DNA from: Apoda limacodes
Taxonomy: Eukaryota; Arthropoda; Insecta; Lepidoptera; Limacodidae
DNA: 64,000 bases
NCBI GenBank assembly: GCA_946406115.1
Contig: OX291554.1
Coordinates: 14,581,092 to 14,645,091, forward strand
Direction: 5' to 3'
The translations under genes were made by a program, and so were the position numbers. The notes under the pieces were generated by a model. The model was not told the DNA's origin. It worked only from the letters and a program-made list of their open reading frames with translations, and ran no database searches. The first letter of the stretch is position 1. The number at the start of each line of letters is the position of its first letter. Positions 11,503-23,866 of this stretch are shown piece by piece.

Positions 11503-11709
11503 CTTCCTGCGGCGAACGCTTCGGTTGTGGAATAAGCTCCCCTGCCAAGGTTTTCTCTAAGGACTACAGTGTAGGGTTCTTCAAGAAGTTATTAGATTTT
11601 AAAAGGGTCGGCAACGCGTGAGTAATACCCCAGGTGTTGCAATCGTCCATAGGCTGTGGTAACCGCTTACCATCAGGCAGACCGCAAACTTGTTTGCCAC
11701 CTTAGTAGA
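11503..11709 (+). pseudogene. Jockey LINE 3' end (ACCATCAGGCGGACC tail family)
   Basis: Remains of the ORF2 C-terminus (GCGAACGCTTCGGTTGTGGAAT, coding for the L-G-L-W-N-E-L region, with a shift) run into the family tail ACCGCTTACCATCAGGCAGACC...TTTGCCACCTTAG. It is the same family as the better copy at 17944-19035, truncated at its 5' end. Confidence 0.8.
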
Positions 11710-12661
11710 GTTTATTTATTCATTTATTTAACACTTATAGCACATATAAAAACTATTACAATAATGTATAAACCTAAAAAATTGTATGCACTCAGGCGGA
11801 CTTATCGCATAATGCGATTTCTTCCAGCCAACCTTAAGGAGTTTCTGAAAGCTTATTAAGTTAAATTTATGTTGGTAGAGTCAAAATACAAATAAAATAA
11901 TAATACATAATATGAAGAATAAATAAACATACATATATAACTTTTTTTTTATAAATATATAAAACAACATATAATATCATATAAATACATACAAATATGA
12001 GTACAAATTAGTAGTTAGAGAGTTGTGATCGTATCATTAAGTTGGCAATGATTCGAGAAAAAAGGATTTCAGTTTGGCTTTAAAAAAGTTGATAACGATG
12101 ACAAACGGATATCCGATGGTAAATTATTCCACAGTAATGCTGCTTTTACAGCAAACGATTTACCATAATAAGTGGTGGAGTGAGACGGTACGTATAGTTG
12201 GTTAGTGTTCGTTCTACCTTTGACCTTAGTGACATACTTTGTGACGAGTTATATAAAAAATTTAAGAGTGTTTTTAGGTAATGAGGTGCAGAGGGATTGT
12301 TAAGGACGTTATACAAAAGGGTGAGAATATGAGTATTCCTGCGTAGTCGAATTGGGTACCACTTAAGTTGAGTACAAAACTCGGAAAAAATTTCATATTT
12401 TCGTTATTCGAAAATAAATCGGATACATAAATTTTGGAGACGATCAAGTTTGTTGAGTAGCTCCTCTGAAAGGTCAGGATAGCTTACGTCCGCGTAATCG
12501 AGAAGAGAAAGCAGCAGAGACAGTATATAAAAATAATCTCGAAACGAACTCAGTGTGGGTTGGTCCTCATTACTGTGTCCATACCTATTAAAAATTATCT
12601 CGTCTGGTTGTTCTAATACGAAAGTGGGCTGAGCATTTATCACATTTGGATCAAAATGCAA
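11710..12661 (-). pseudogene. LINE reverse-transcriptase C-terminus and 3' tail (CR1/Jockey type)
   Basis: On the minus strand the part near 12480 reads LLDYADVSYPDLSEELLNKL then DRLQNLCIRFIF. After a frameshift it continues as LKWYPIRLRRNTHILTLLYN with NNPSAPHYLKTL. A degraded KSFAVKAALLWNNLPSDIR region follows, and then a 3' tail near 11790 with the 'cggacttatcgc' motif. These are the usual C-terminal sequences of lepidopteran LINE ORF2 proteins. Several shifts and stops mark it as dead. It is a different family from the LINE tail it abuts at 11709. Confidence 0.75.
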
Positions 12662-13339
12662 TCAGTGAAAAGTGGATATTACAAGCAGTTGACATTAACA
12701 ATATCTGACTATCCATTCGGGAATAAGGTTCGTGATAGTATTACTTTATATACTTGTGTTGTTACTCATTTGCCAGATTTTTCGTAAATGTTTTTTATTA
12801 AGAGTCGTGCTAACTTCCACTACTGCCTCAGCTCACTAAACTTTGTTCTTGCTAATGAAGTTGTTTTTCACGAAAAAGGTTATAGCTGATTCGACACAAT
12901 TTACTTATCTCAGACGTTTTCTTAATTATTTTTGGCGCAAAAAGCCTTTGGTCCTCAATTGCCTTTTTTGTTTGATTCTATTCACGTAGCCGGCTTGTTT
13001 GGTACACTTAGCGAATAAAGTGATTTAGTAGAGCAAACAGCGTTCCTCTTCGTTCGGAAACTGGGCATCGGTCCAAAGTTAAATTTTTTTTTTGTGGCTA
13101 AGGTTTTAATGCATCATTATTTTAAATTTTCTTAAAATATAGCGTTACTTAACTTTTTATTCTAACTGTTTAAGCTAAAATTTTAATTAAAACAAAAAAA
13201 AACTAAAACTGATCCAAAGTAGATATTTTTTTTAGATTTTCAAAAAAAAACCTTATTAAAACTATATGTGGCAATTTGCAATTGGCAGGGAATCATCCCA
13301 CACCTTAAAATCTAAATAGTCCTGTTTTTAAAATCTAAA
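12662..13339. other. AT-rich stretch, no gene seen
   Basis: No supported coding segment; poly-A/T runs around 13080-13260. Confidence 0.4.
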
Positions 13340-13440
13340 CTGTGTCTTCCTTTCGCGAACGCTTAGGTTAGGGAATAAGCTACATGTTAAGATTTAGTCT
13401 AGATTACGGTTCTTCAACAAGATTTTTGAAGAGTTGGCAG
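13340..13440 (+). repeat. Degraded Jockey LINE 3' fragment
   Basis: Contains CGCGAACGCTTAGGTTAGGGAATAAGCT and a decayed 'GGTTCTTCAACAAGA..TTTTTGAAG' stretch, matching the ORF2 C-terminus of the 17944-19035 family. The 3' tail is missing. Confidence 0.6.
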
Positions 13441-13740
13441 AACCGAACCTTAACTCAGTTCATTTTGCGCTTACAATATATGTTTCAATTCAGAATGTCC
13501 AAACATGTTCTTTGAAATGCAAAGTGGGGGATATATTTTGGGTGACTTAGATATCGAAAACTAAACGAGATACAGCAAGGTGAAGCATAACTCCTTAAAG
13601 TTAGATCCTTCGACTGGCCAAAATGACACTACTAGAAGGTCGTATATTAAGACATTCGAAGATGGAAGGCCTTGGCAGACGTGTCTAATATCCAAATTTC
13701 CGACTAAACGCTACTAGAAGGTAAACAATCGAGGCCCCTA

Positions 13741-13960
13741 CAATACAATACAATATTCTTTATTGCACATTTAACAAAAAAATTACAACAGTAAAAGAAA
13801 TAGCAAAATAAGGCGGCTTTATCGCTAAAAAGCTATCTCTACTAGGCAACCTTTGGGTAGAGTAATATTGACAGGAAATGGTAGGTGAGAGACAAAGGAT
13901 CTAAAGTAAAATTATAAGAAGGATAAAGAATAACACAGTATACATTATACCTATGCACTT
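13741..13960 (-). repeat. 3' end of a second LINE family
   Basis: AATACAATACAATATTCTTTATTGCAC followed by AAGGCGGCTTTATCGCTAAAAAGC is a familiar lepidopteran LINE 3' end read in reverse. It is related to the tail of the relic at 11710-12661. Confidence 0.6.
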
Positions 13961-15030
13961 ACTGTGTAGATAACATAGGTACATACATGTACATACTAAT
14001 ATAAATACTTAAACAAATATAAAAATACATATACATATACATATACATACATACGATATGATATACGATCAGGTAATATTTAGTTATTGGATCGGAGAAA
14101 TCTTTGGATGCATCTCAAGTAGAATGAGTATCATTTCTTCCTATATTTATTCAAATAATTTAAAATGACATAGTAACGACTTCTTCAGCTATAAATAGCA
14201 AACAATACATTTTTAGGGCTTTTTATTTAACCATTTATAATTATGGCAAAATTATTTAGGGTGACTAAGGTTAGCAGTCTGGCAACACTATACACAAATC
14301 AAAAATGAAGCTTAGCTTATTCGTTCCACTTGTGTTTCGTGCCTTGTAGTCGGATTATTTCTACTGTGTTAATTGTATTTCTGCACCTAAAGTATTAAAG
14401 TTTTTTCGATGAATGATGATTTTATGATGCGAACGCTGTACGCCACTAAAGTTGCCAAAAGATCAGGAAGTGCGAGTGAGCACGCCATATACGTATATCT
14501 CATATCTCACGTTTTGTGGCTTAACCAGGGGACGCATTTTGCTAACGGTAAGAGATTATGAACGTAGGACAATTTTAACCATTTTTTGACTCCTTGAAAT
14601 GTGTTTGATTTATTTATCCTACGTGTAAAAAACAATTTTAGACTCTCAAAAACTTACATAATTATTCATTTTACGTTTTTTTTTGTTGCATAACAAAAGG
14701 ACATTGAATTATCTAAAAAAAGATATCTTGCATTTTTGGCGGCCGACAAACCGTTAAGGAGATATAAAACAAACCAAAGACGTTGAAACAAACCCTGTTT
14801 TTCAAGATGGCCGCTAACGCACCCGCTCGCTACCCTGGGCCACGTCACCTTTAGTTACACTTATCCTCTTATCACTTACAAAAAATATTCTGCACTATAA
14901 CCTCATGCAGAAAATAAGGTCGACTGTCGAAAATAGAATTTTTTTTATGACTAAATCTTGTCAATTATAAAGTACCACTGGAAAAAATGAGCTGTATGGT
15001 CATAGTACTTATGCCTATAAAAAAAACTTT
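13961..15030. other. AT-rich stretch, no gene seen
   Basis: An ACATAT/ACATAC microsatellite lies at about 14020-14055. Otherwise there are no supported features. Confidence 0.4.
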
Positions 15031-15326
15031 TTAATAAAAAAAACAACCGGCTTCAAAAAGATGCACTAAATAGGTAAAAATAATTACGTTTTTAGTGCAT
15101 CTTTTTGAAGCCCGTTGTTTTTTTTTATTAAATAGTTTTTATTTTTTATTTTGAGTGACGAAGTGCTTCTTTCAAGGGAAAGTTTTTTGGAATTGTCTTA
15201 AAACTAAACTACTAAATCGATTTGGATAAAATTTCTATGGGACCAACTCGCAAGTATATCCTGTCGAATAAAAAAAAATCAAGAAAATCGGTTCATAAAT
15301 AAAAAAGTTATGGCTGAACATTCATA

Positions 15327-15369
<43 letters not shown>

Positions 15370-15412
15370 TCGAATTGAGGACCTCCTCCTTTATTTGAAG
15401 TCGGTTAAAAAT
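15031..15412. repeat. Foldback hairpin plus RTE-like 3' repeat with (TA)n
   Basis: Arms of about 40 bp at 15031-15070 and 15091-15132 (core ACAACCGGCTTCAAAAAG) flank a 20-nt spacer. Beyond lies a common lepidopteran repeat with 'CTACTAAATCGATTTGGATA', a (TA)n run at 15330-15366, and GTCGAATTGAGGACCTCCTCC followed by TTTGAAGTCGGTTAA. Confidence 0.7.
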
Positions 15413-15499
15413 ATAATATCTTTCAGAACTGCTAAATTACTATTATTTAACCTTAACACGTTTACACGACTCGTGCTTTTTGGTCACTTGCTAAAGCTG

Positions 15500-16475
15500 C
15501 TGAAGGAAACTCTTGCCAGTCGTCGTTACCAGCACTGCCAAAGACCGATGCTGACTTGGCACATAGTGCAAAAGAGACCTCAATTCAACAATGAAAAGCG
15601 CGGTTAACTTGTGTCTTAAATCAGGACCACTGTTTCCAAGGACTCTTACAAGGGACGGGAAATCTTCCGATCCGATTCAACTAGAAGACACAAGTCTGCG
15701 GGTTCACCGCGGCGAAAACAACGTTTACTGGGATCCCACAATTTCAGAACACTCCCCTCTCCATATCCAAGAGCATTGGGATCCTTGGTGTTGACATCTC
15801 CAGCGATGTTCAGTTCTAAGATTATTTGCAAGACAAGATGAAGCAGGTGTCCAAAAATCTTGGTATACTCAACAGAGCAAAGCAGTACTTCACGTCGGGG
15901 CAGAGGTTGCTGCTTTACAAGTCGCAAGTTCGGCCCCATATGGAGTACTGCTACCATCTCTGGGCAGGTGCACCCGGATACCAACTTGGCCCGTTTGACT
16001 CAGTTCAACGACTGGATGTGAAAATTGTCGACGATCCCAAACTCACTTGCCGTAACGAGCCCTTAAATCTGAGGAGACTTTGCCTCCCTGCGTGTGTTCT
16101 ACCGCTTGTACAATGGGATGTGTGCTGAGGAATTGTTCGAAATGATGTCCACGGCTACTTTTTACCATCGCACCGCTCGCCATCGGCAGAAAATTCATTC
16201 TCACATTTTAGAACCGAAATGGTCTACGCGGCGGCGGTATAGTGCGGTTTCAGAGAAACGTCCTCCCGCGAACGCTTGGATTTTGGAATGAGCTCCCTGG
16301 CAAAGTTTTTTCTAACTATACATACAATATGGGGTTCTTTAAGAATGCATTATTAAATTTTTGAAGGGTCGGCAGCGCGCGAGTGATACCCCTTTTGTTG
16401 CAAGCGTGCATAGGCTACGGTGACCGCTTTACATCAGGCGGACCGTGAGCTTGTTTGCCACCTTAGTGATACAAA
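15500..16475 (+). pseudogene. Jockey LINE ORF2 3' part, broken
   Basis: Colinear with the copy at 17944-19035 but with frameshifts. It is readable in pieces, for example NLGILNRAKQYFTSGQRLLL and YKSQVRPHMEYCYHLWAGAP, then YHRTARHRQKIHSH. The family tail, with TACATCAGGCGGACCGTGAG, lies near 16430-16470. There is no intact reading frame for the reverse transcriptase. Confidence 0.85.
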
Positions 16476-17943
16476 ACACATACATAAAATAGTTAAAGAA
16501 ACAAGCGCTAGAAAGCTAATGAAAATTAAAACTTAAACGGTAACTTAAACTACTTTTCAACTCTACAACATTTTCTTTAAACGTCTTCGTAAAATCTTTC
16601 CTCTTTGACTTCTGGGGATTTGCGGAATAAATTTAACACAACCTGTAAGCGCTGAATACGGTTGAACCTAAAAGGAAATAGCATTTTATAGTAAGTCACT
16701 TTCCATACATCTTTGTTCAAGTCACATATAATAGTTTTTGACATAACATATTGATGTATTGTCGACAACAATTTGCTGGCAAGGAACTCTTATTTCGGCA
16801 GTGGATCTGCCGTGTTAGTCTAAATACGAAATGCCTGTAATAGATTGTTTGACCAAGCTTTGGGCATCGGCCGTCTCGCATCCAAGGTGAATGAAAAGGG
16901 TACTGCGTGGACGCTTTTGTTCTATTAATTATGTTCGTAGTTTCGTTTTCATTTACATATATACTTACATATACATACATATTGCTGCATTTCAATTTTT
17001 GTTTCTTTTAATGTAAATTGAATTAAGCTATTGATGTTTGTCGTTTTCTTCGTACCATTTCTACTTTAGGTAGGTAGTAGGTAAGAACCTCTTCTGGACC
17101 TGGATGAATGGAGTTTAGTGCAGTTTTGAAGAAGTGTATGCACGAGTTTCTTTGATACAGCATGTTTTGTAGCTCACCAGTCACATTTGTGTTAAAATTT
17201 TGCATATCGCCGATTAAGATAAGATTGTTGGTACACAGTCATCAAATTTTCAAAGTAGGTACATTTGTGGAAATTTTGGTTTATTTCAAGGCAGAAAACC
17301 TATCAAATGATACGATAATGAGATACTTGACCTTGAATGTTTAAGTTAGGAGTCTAAATTAAGTCATGTGCAATGCAACGTCCAAAAAAATTGGACGGTG
17401 GCCAGATTCTTTCTGTCTCAAAAAAATAGTCTGTTTGACCACTCACTCACTCACTCACCTTCATTTTGTTTAGTTCCATTTCGTTTTATTTTATCTCATC
17501 TTATTTTATTTGACTGGTAATATGACATACGTATTTTATCTAAATTAAAAAATTAATAGGTATCTTTATAGGTGCCTTACGTTGTACACATACCTACCAT
17601 ACCCGAGAATGATTTTTATCGCAAATATTGCAAAGAAATTTATTCTCATTCTTTACAAATGTACCTGATATATGTATGAGTGCGAGAATACCGATTTATT
17701 GCTTAGTAATAGGACCGTTAGGAGAATTGCAAATGGGCGACGAGAAGAGAAATGGTGCGAAACGTGCGCTACTTAATGTATTTATAATTTATTCATCCTT
17801 CTTGTTACAAATCCGCATCGTTATCGCGCGGATTTTATACAAGTGAATATTTTATTTGTAATAAAATCAGTGGAATAATATAGCAATGATGTAGCTTGGT
17901 TTAAGTTTGCTATGAAATAAACGGCTGCATTATACGATACGAG
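16476..17943. other. AT-rich stretch, no gene seen
   Basis: A (TCAC)n run lies at about 17440-17458. Small open frames here show no motif or splice pattern I can support. Confidence 0.4.
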
Positions 17944-19035
17944 TACCTATCATATGACAACACAGTCAGTAGTTGCTCTGATAGCATGGACATTAATGCT
18001 GGTGTCCCGCAAGGCTCTGTGCTGTCTCCTACGCTGTTTCTACTGCACATTAATGATATGTTGGACATCAACAACATACATTGCTATGCAGATGACAGTA
18101 CTGGAGACGCTTATTACACGGGCCGTGCAAGCATCCCACGTTCCGTTGTGAAGGAAAAGCGTGAAGAACTTGTGTCTCAAATCGACATCGGTCTGTCCAA
18201 GGTCTCTGACTGGGGGCAAGAAAACTTGGTCCGATTCAACCCTTCAAAGACACAAGTCTGCGCGTTCACCGCTAAGAAAACCCCATTTACTGTAGTCCCA
18301 CAATTCCAGAACACTGCCCTCTCCATCTCCAAGAGCATTGGGATCCTTGGCGTTGACATCTCCAGCGATGTTCAGTTTCGAGATCATTTGCTAGACAAGG
18401 TAAAGCTGGCGTCCAAAAAACTTGGTGTACTCAGCAGAGCGAAGCAGTACTTCACGTCGGGGCAAAGGTTGCTACTTTATAAGTCGCAAGTCTGGCCCCA
18501 TATGGAGTACTGCTGCCATCTCTGGGCGGGTGCACCCAGATACCAGCTTGGCCCATTTCACTCAGTTCAACGACGGGCTGTGAGAATTGTCGACGATCCT
18601 AAACTCACTTGCGGTATCGAGCCCTTAAGTCTGAGGAGAGACTTTGCCTCCCTGTGTGTGTTCTACCGCATGTACAATGGATTGTGTTCTGAGGAATTGT
18701 TCGAAATGATGCCCACGGCTACTTTCTACCATCGCACCGCTCGCCATCGACAGGGAATTCATTCTCACACTTTGGAACCAAAATGGTCGCGTACAGTGCG
18801 GTTTCAGAGAAACTTCCTCCCGCGAACCCTTGGGTTGTGGAATGAGCTCCCTGCCAAGGTTTTCTCTAAGGACTACAGTATGGGGTTCTTCAAAAAAGAA
18901 GTTATTAGATTTCTGAAGGGTCGGCAACGCGCGAGTGATGCCCCTGGTGTTGCAAGCGTCCATAGGCTACGGTGACCGCTTACCATCAGGCGGACCGTAG
19001 GCTTGTTTGCCACCTTAGTGGTATAAAAAAAAAAA
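17944..19035 (+). mobile_element. 5'-truncated Jockey LINE with a 329-codon ORF2 remnant
   Basis: Best copy of the main LINE family. The open frame 17986-18975 (329 codons) is the C-terminal half of a reverse transcriptase, which copies element RNA at the nicked target. GVPQGS is at residues 6-11 and the catalytic YADD at 34-37. The post-RT 'thumb' and C-terminal region follow (RLLLYKSQVWPHMEYCCHLW; RTLGLWNELPAKVFSKDYS). The coding frame also extends upstream of the first ATG, so the element is truncated, not initiated, here; the endonuclease and fingers are absent. It ends in the tail ACCATCAGGCGGACC...CACCTTAGTGGTATAAAAA. It cannot transpose alone. Confidence 0.9.
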
Positions 19036-19904
19036 AGAAAAAGTTTTGCCATCGGCTTTTTTCCGGTAATTCCTGGCGATCTTAATTTCCTGGTTTTTTT
19101 TCGGTTTTTCCCAATTTCCGGGTCGCTAGATAACCTATAGATATACATAGTAAGTAAATACCTATATATATGTGAGTGTAAATATATAGGTAAAGAGAAT
19201 TTATTGCTAAAAGTAAAATATTTGACCCCGCCTCCACAGAATACTTAGATATAACAGAATATCTTTAAACCACGTGACGCATATTAAGGGGCTAAATAAA
19301 CCCAAATCCTAATTTTCGTGCTGATTCAAGTCAAAAAGCCCAAGAAACTGTTAGTCTAATACGTTAACAAAAAATATCAAATGATACCTTAGAGCCTCGT
19401 TAATATTTTGATTTGAACAGAAATTTATTTTTAATAACTCCTTCGTCTAAAAAAAATCACAGCTAGTATCTGATTTTAGAGTTTTCGTAATAACTCTCGA
19501 GAATAGTATAAGCGTCTTAGTTTCTGTATACGCGTTAAAAAAGGTCTTACAAAAACCAACACTTTGATTTGAACACTTTATTTTTAGCGAGTTTTACCTG
19601 CGTAAAAAGTACGTTTTTCCTCAAAATTGTAGTCTCACCTATTAAGTGCCCCTGCTCCGTCGCTCTGTAATCCCCCGCGAGCCCAGGCACAGTCCATTTT
19701 AGGACTTTGTGGAGGTAGGACTGCGCGTCGGTATTGGAGCGACTCAAAGGAAATTAATAACGATTTTAAATAGTTTTGCAGTCATTTAAAAATATATGTA
19801 AAATTGTACTCAGCAATTATTTTTTTAAATATTTTCTTTTATGAAGTTGTTGATAAGCAATTAATATTACTACCTATTATATTGTATTTAGGATATTTTT
19901 ATTA
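19036..19904. other. AT-rich stretch, no gene seen
   Basis: No supported gene. A Ser/Thr-containing minus-strand frame at 19547-19747 has no recognisable motif. Confidence 0.4.
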
Positions 19905-20769
19905 CGTCTCTCGTCCATAATGCGTATGTAACAGTCTTATAATCCCACGGTCCTTAAGATCGACTTTAATGAAATCTATACTAATATTATAAAGAGGAAA
20001 GATTTGTATGTAAGTATGTTTGTATTGAATAGGCTCCGAAACAACTGGACCGATTTTAAAAATTCTTTTACCGTTTGAAGCCGACATTATCCCTGATGAA
20101 CATAGGCTACTTTTTACCGCGGGAAAATGCTTTACTACTACGGGAAAACGGGAAATAGGACAATGGGTAGTAAGAATTGTCCTTCCGTACTTATCTTTTT
20201 CACATAACTTCTAAACGGCTTGACAGATTGGGTTGGGTATGTCGATGGTTTCACAGACGCTAATGTATTATGCCATTAAGGAGGAAATATTTGATTGTTT
20301 GTTTTTTTTTCTATAATACAGACGTTTAAAGGAATGCTCTTGCATAGTTTTGATGAAATTGATCTAGTATTTGGTTGACTAATAAATAGGCATATTGTAG
20401 AAAAGAATTAGTTGAAGGCTTCGCAGATCTCGTTAGCGTTTGTTATTACATTGGAGTCTACTGTAAGTTTGGTTGGAACACATCTTTGTTTAATTTTGTT
20501 GTTGATAAGACTCCACATCTTTTTAGGTTTTCTCGTACATTTATTAAATTCGTTATATTAGTAGGTTTAGGTACTTTTCGTCTTGTATTAGTTTGTTAAC
20601 TTTTTCTCTTAATATGTAGTTTCTAAAGTTAAGTCCGGTAGGTTTATTTGAGTTCTGTCTGCAGTTAATGTCGTTGGGCGATTCCTGTGATAATATCCTG
20701 ATTTATCCAATAGGGTTGGAAGATTTTTGTATTACCAACTGTTAGAAGTCTTGTAAAAGTAAAAAAAAA
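19905..20769 (-). repeat. Direct duplication, left copy (RTE-like tail plus LINE RT fragment)
   Basis: Nearly identical to 20842-21704 at an offset of 937 bp. The left half holds a common repeat (ATACTAATATTATAAAGAGGAAAG ... CTGGACCGATTTT). The right half, on the minus strand, is a LINE fragment coding for MWSLINNKIKQRCVPTKLTV-like text, the same family as 22845-23575. Confidence 0.85.
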
Positions 20770-20841
20770 GCGCCGGATATAAGTGTTCCTGTAGAGGCAA
20801 AAATATTGCCGCCTTTACATTATAGTTTTGTCATGTCCGTG

Positions 20842-21704
20842 CGTCTCTCGTCCATACTGCGTATGTAACAGTCTTATAATCCTACGGTCCTTAAGATCGA
20901 CTTTGATGAAATCTATACTAATATTATAAAGAGGAAAGATTTGTATGTAAGTATGTTTGTATTGAATAGGCTCCGAAACAACTGGACCGATTTTAAAAAT
21001 TCTTTTACCGTTTGAAGCCGACATTATCCCTGATGAACATAGGCTACTTTTTACCGCGGGAAAATGCTTTACTACTACGGGAAAACGGGAAATAGGACAA
21101 TGGGTAGTAAGAATTGTCCTTCCGTACTTATCTTTTTCACATAACTTCTAAACGGCTTGACAGATTGGGTTGGGTATGTCGATGGTTTCACAGACGCTAA
21201 TGTATTATGCCATTAAGGAGGAAATATTTGATTGTTTGTTTTTTTTTCTATAATACAGACGTTTAAAGGAATGCTCTTGCATAGTTTTGATGAAATTGAT
21301 CTAGTATTTGGTTGACTAATAAATAGGCATATTGTAGAAAAGAATTAGTTGAAGGCTTCGCAGATCTCGTTAGCGTTTGTTATTACATTGGAGTCTACTG
21401 TAAGTTTGGTTGGAACACATCTTTGTTTAATTTTGTTGTTGATAAGACTCCACATCTTTTTAGGTTTTCTCGTACATTTATTAAATTCGTTATATTAGTA
21501 GGTTTAGGTACTTTTCGTCTTGTATTAGTTTGTTAACTTTTTCTCTTAATATGTAGTTTCTAAAGTTAAGTCCGGTAGGTTTATTTGAGTTCTGTCTGCA
21601 GTTAATGTCGTTGGGCGATTCCTGTGATAATATCCTGATTTATCCAATAGGGTTGGAAGATTTTTGTATTACTAACTGTTAGAAGTCTTGTAAAAGTAAA
21701 AAAA
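20842..21704 (-). repeat. Direct duplication, right copy
   Basis: Second copy of 19905-20769, differing by a handful of substitutions seen by eye. The 72-bp spacer (20770-20841) is unique and begins CGCCGGATATAAG. Confidence 0.85.
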
Positions 21705-22844
21705 ATCAACATACCTCTTCTAAGTTGCTGCCAGTCGGCAACGTGGCTTAAAATTTACAGCCAAGCAACTACTAGTTTTCATATGGGCTTCAAAAGTTAT
21801 CTTATCCTTTTGTTAGGGCGCGGTGACTACCTAACTAGCGCCGCCAAAATATATTTTTTATTTACCTTTTTGTACAAAAAAAACATGTTATAAATCAATT
21901 GTTAAGAACTAGTGACAAGTTTTTTTTATTTCTTCTATTCTTCTTCTTCTATTTTTTTACCTGTAAGTATTTTAGTAATGTATTTTGTACAAAGAGTAAA
22001 TAAAGAATATCTTTTGGCAGCGCTAGTTAGGTAGTTACCTATACTGCGACTTAAAATAACAATTTAACTTACATATTATTTTAATGCAATAATTTCCTAA
22101 AAAAGACTAACGACGCTGTAAAATACAACGACAATACGAAGAGTAAAATATTAAGAGCGAGCTCAGTAAAAGCCAGCAAAATTAAGTAAAACTAAAGTTA
22201 GTAACGATATTAGAGTTATAAAATAAAAACATGTTTCACGGTGTTAAAATTCTAGCCACGCTGCTTTGCCAATTGAGACGCGATGAGCAGTTGTTGCAGG
22301 TGGACGAGATTAATTGTAATTTGTAGCTGGTGTTATGGCCGCCTCTCTTGGAGTACGTAGCTATAATAGGATGATACTCAGAGTTTACTAACCACGACAC
22401 AGAACAGAAAAGATAGGTAGAAACTCTCTTCCATTTCATATCGACGTTAACTACACACTACGGCCCAGAACAGACGGTGAAACGCAACTGCGAAAAAAAG
22501 GTTCAAAAAAAAAAAGAGGGAACACTGTTGATTTCGTAAATTCTGCCGAACGTTTTATTTTATAACTGATGCAGTGTTGCATTTGCAAAGATTGCTAACC
22601 TTTATGAAAGAAATAAGATATACATTGCGGTTTCGCGACAATAGATGAATTTCATACGTCATTTCAAATGCGCAATGTACACCTTGTTTCTATGGATTTC
22701 AAACGAGAATTGCTAGCTGTCATTTTACGGAATCGAGCCGCTGGTCCCCTATTGTCATCTTGTTCACACCTCCCTAAATTTAACGTGAAATTTATCATGC
22801 ATATATAGCAAACTACCTAATTTATTAATAAAACTACATATAAA
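21705..22844. other. AT-rich stretch, no gene seen
   Basis: Two related 'GCGCGGTGACTACCTAACTAGCG' and 'CAGCGCTAGTTAGGTAGTTACC' strings (about 21820 and 22020) are inverted relative to each other and may bound a small element. Nothing coding is supported. Confidence 0.4.
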
Positions 22845-23575
22845 GAGAAAAAGTTAACAAACTAATACAAGATGAAACGTACCTATACCTACTAATATAA
22901 CGAATTTAATAAATGTACAAGAAAACCTAAAAAGATGTGGAGTCTTATCAACAACAAAATTAAACAAAGATGTGTTCCAACCAAACTTACAGTAGACTCC
23001 AATGTAATAAAAAACGCTAACGAGATCTGCGAAGCCTTCTACTAATTCTTTTCTACAATATGCCTATTTATTAGCCAACCAAATACTAGATAAATTTCAT
23101 CAAAACTATGCAAGAGCATTCCTTTCAAGTAACACCCAACGTATTCTCAGCCTTAAGCTCGTGTAGTCGAAAAGAAATAATTGAAATCATCAATAGTTTG
23201 GAATCAAACTCCAGTACAAGCTTAGACGGAATAACTACAAAATCGATTAAATGTCTACAACCTCTAATTGCAGACAAGTTGGCAAAATGTTTCAGCACAC
23301 TACTTCGTCACAGATCCAATATCCTAAAAGAAGCCAAGGTTTCTCCTGTACCTGCTCGTACACAAATCAGATGATGAAATAGACCCAGGCAATTATCGGT
23401 CAATTTAGGTTATAGCTGTGAATCTAAACTGTTTGAGAAAATTTTGTATAAACGGCTAGAAAAGTATATTTAACATCACAAATAACAATTTTTGACGGAC
23501 ATTATGGCTTCAGACCTAGAAGCAATACTCTCCATGCAACAATCGACGTAGTTAATAAAATTAGGTCAAATATTT
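22845..23575 (+). pseudogene. LINE ORF2 fragment (linker and start of reverse transcriptase)
   Basis: The plus strand encodes, with shifts, RKPKKMWSLINNKIKQRCVP, then a frame at 23108-23374 containing SSTSLDGITTKSIKCLQPLI and NILKEAKVSPV. After breaks it reads NYRSI..IAVNLNCLR and a degraded FGFRPRSNTLHATID. These are RT motif 1-3 regions of a Jockey/CR1-type LINE. The right boundary is replaced by the other LINE family near 23600. Confidence 0.75.
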
Positions 23576-23624
23576 CTCAAAGTTTTAATTTTCCTGTAAT
23601 GCTGACTGATGCTATTGTATTGTA

Positions 23625-23866
23625 CGTTATTTGTTCCATAATCGCACTGCTTGCCATTGGCAGGGCATTCTTCCTAACACCTTAGAAATGGTCTAACTAA
23701 ATGGTCACGCACTGTCCGGTTTCAGTGAAACTTCCTCCCGCGAACGCTTAGGTCGTGGAATGAGCTCCCTGCTAAGGTTTTCTCTAAGAACTAATGTATG
23801 TATTGTATGTAAGTATGATGTTCGTCAAGAAAGAAGTTATCAGATTTTTGAAAGGTTTAACTGAAA
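23625..23866 (+). pseudogene. Jockey LINE 3' fragment
   Basis: Carries the HRTA.H.QG-like text and CTTCCTCCCGCGAACGCTTAGG...GAGCTCCCTGC, then a shifted FFKKEVIRFLKG. The match stops before the family tail and switches at about 23866 to a second copy starting further 5'. Confidence 0.75.

Noticed and set aside
18625..19148. Minus-strand open frames over the LINE 3' end
   Set aside because: Antisense shadows of the Jockey ORF2 C-terminus; the same shadows recur at 24585 and elsewhere only because the LINE is repeated.
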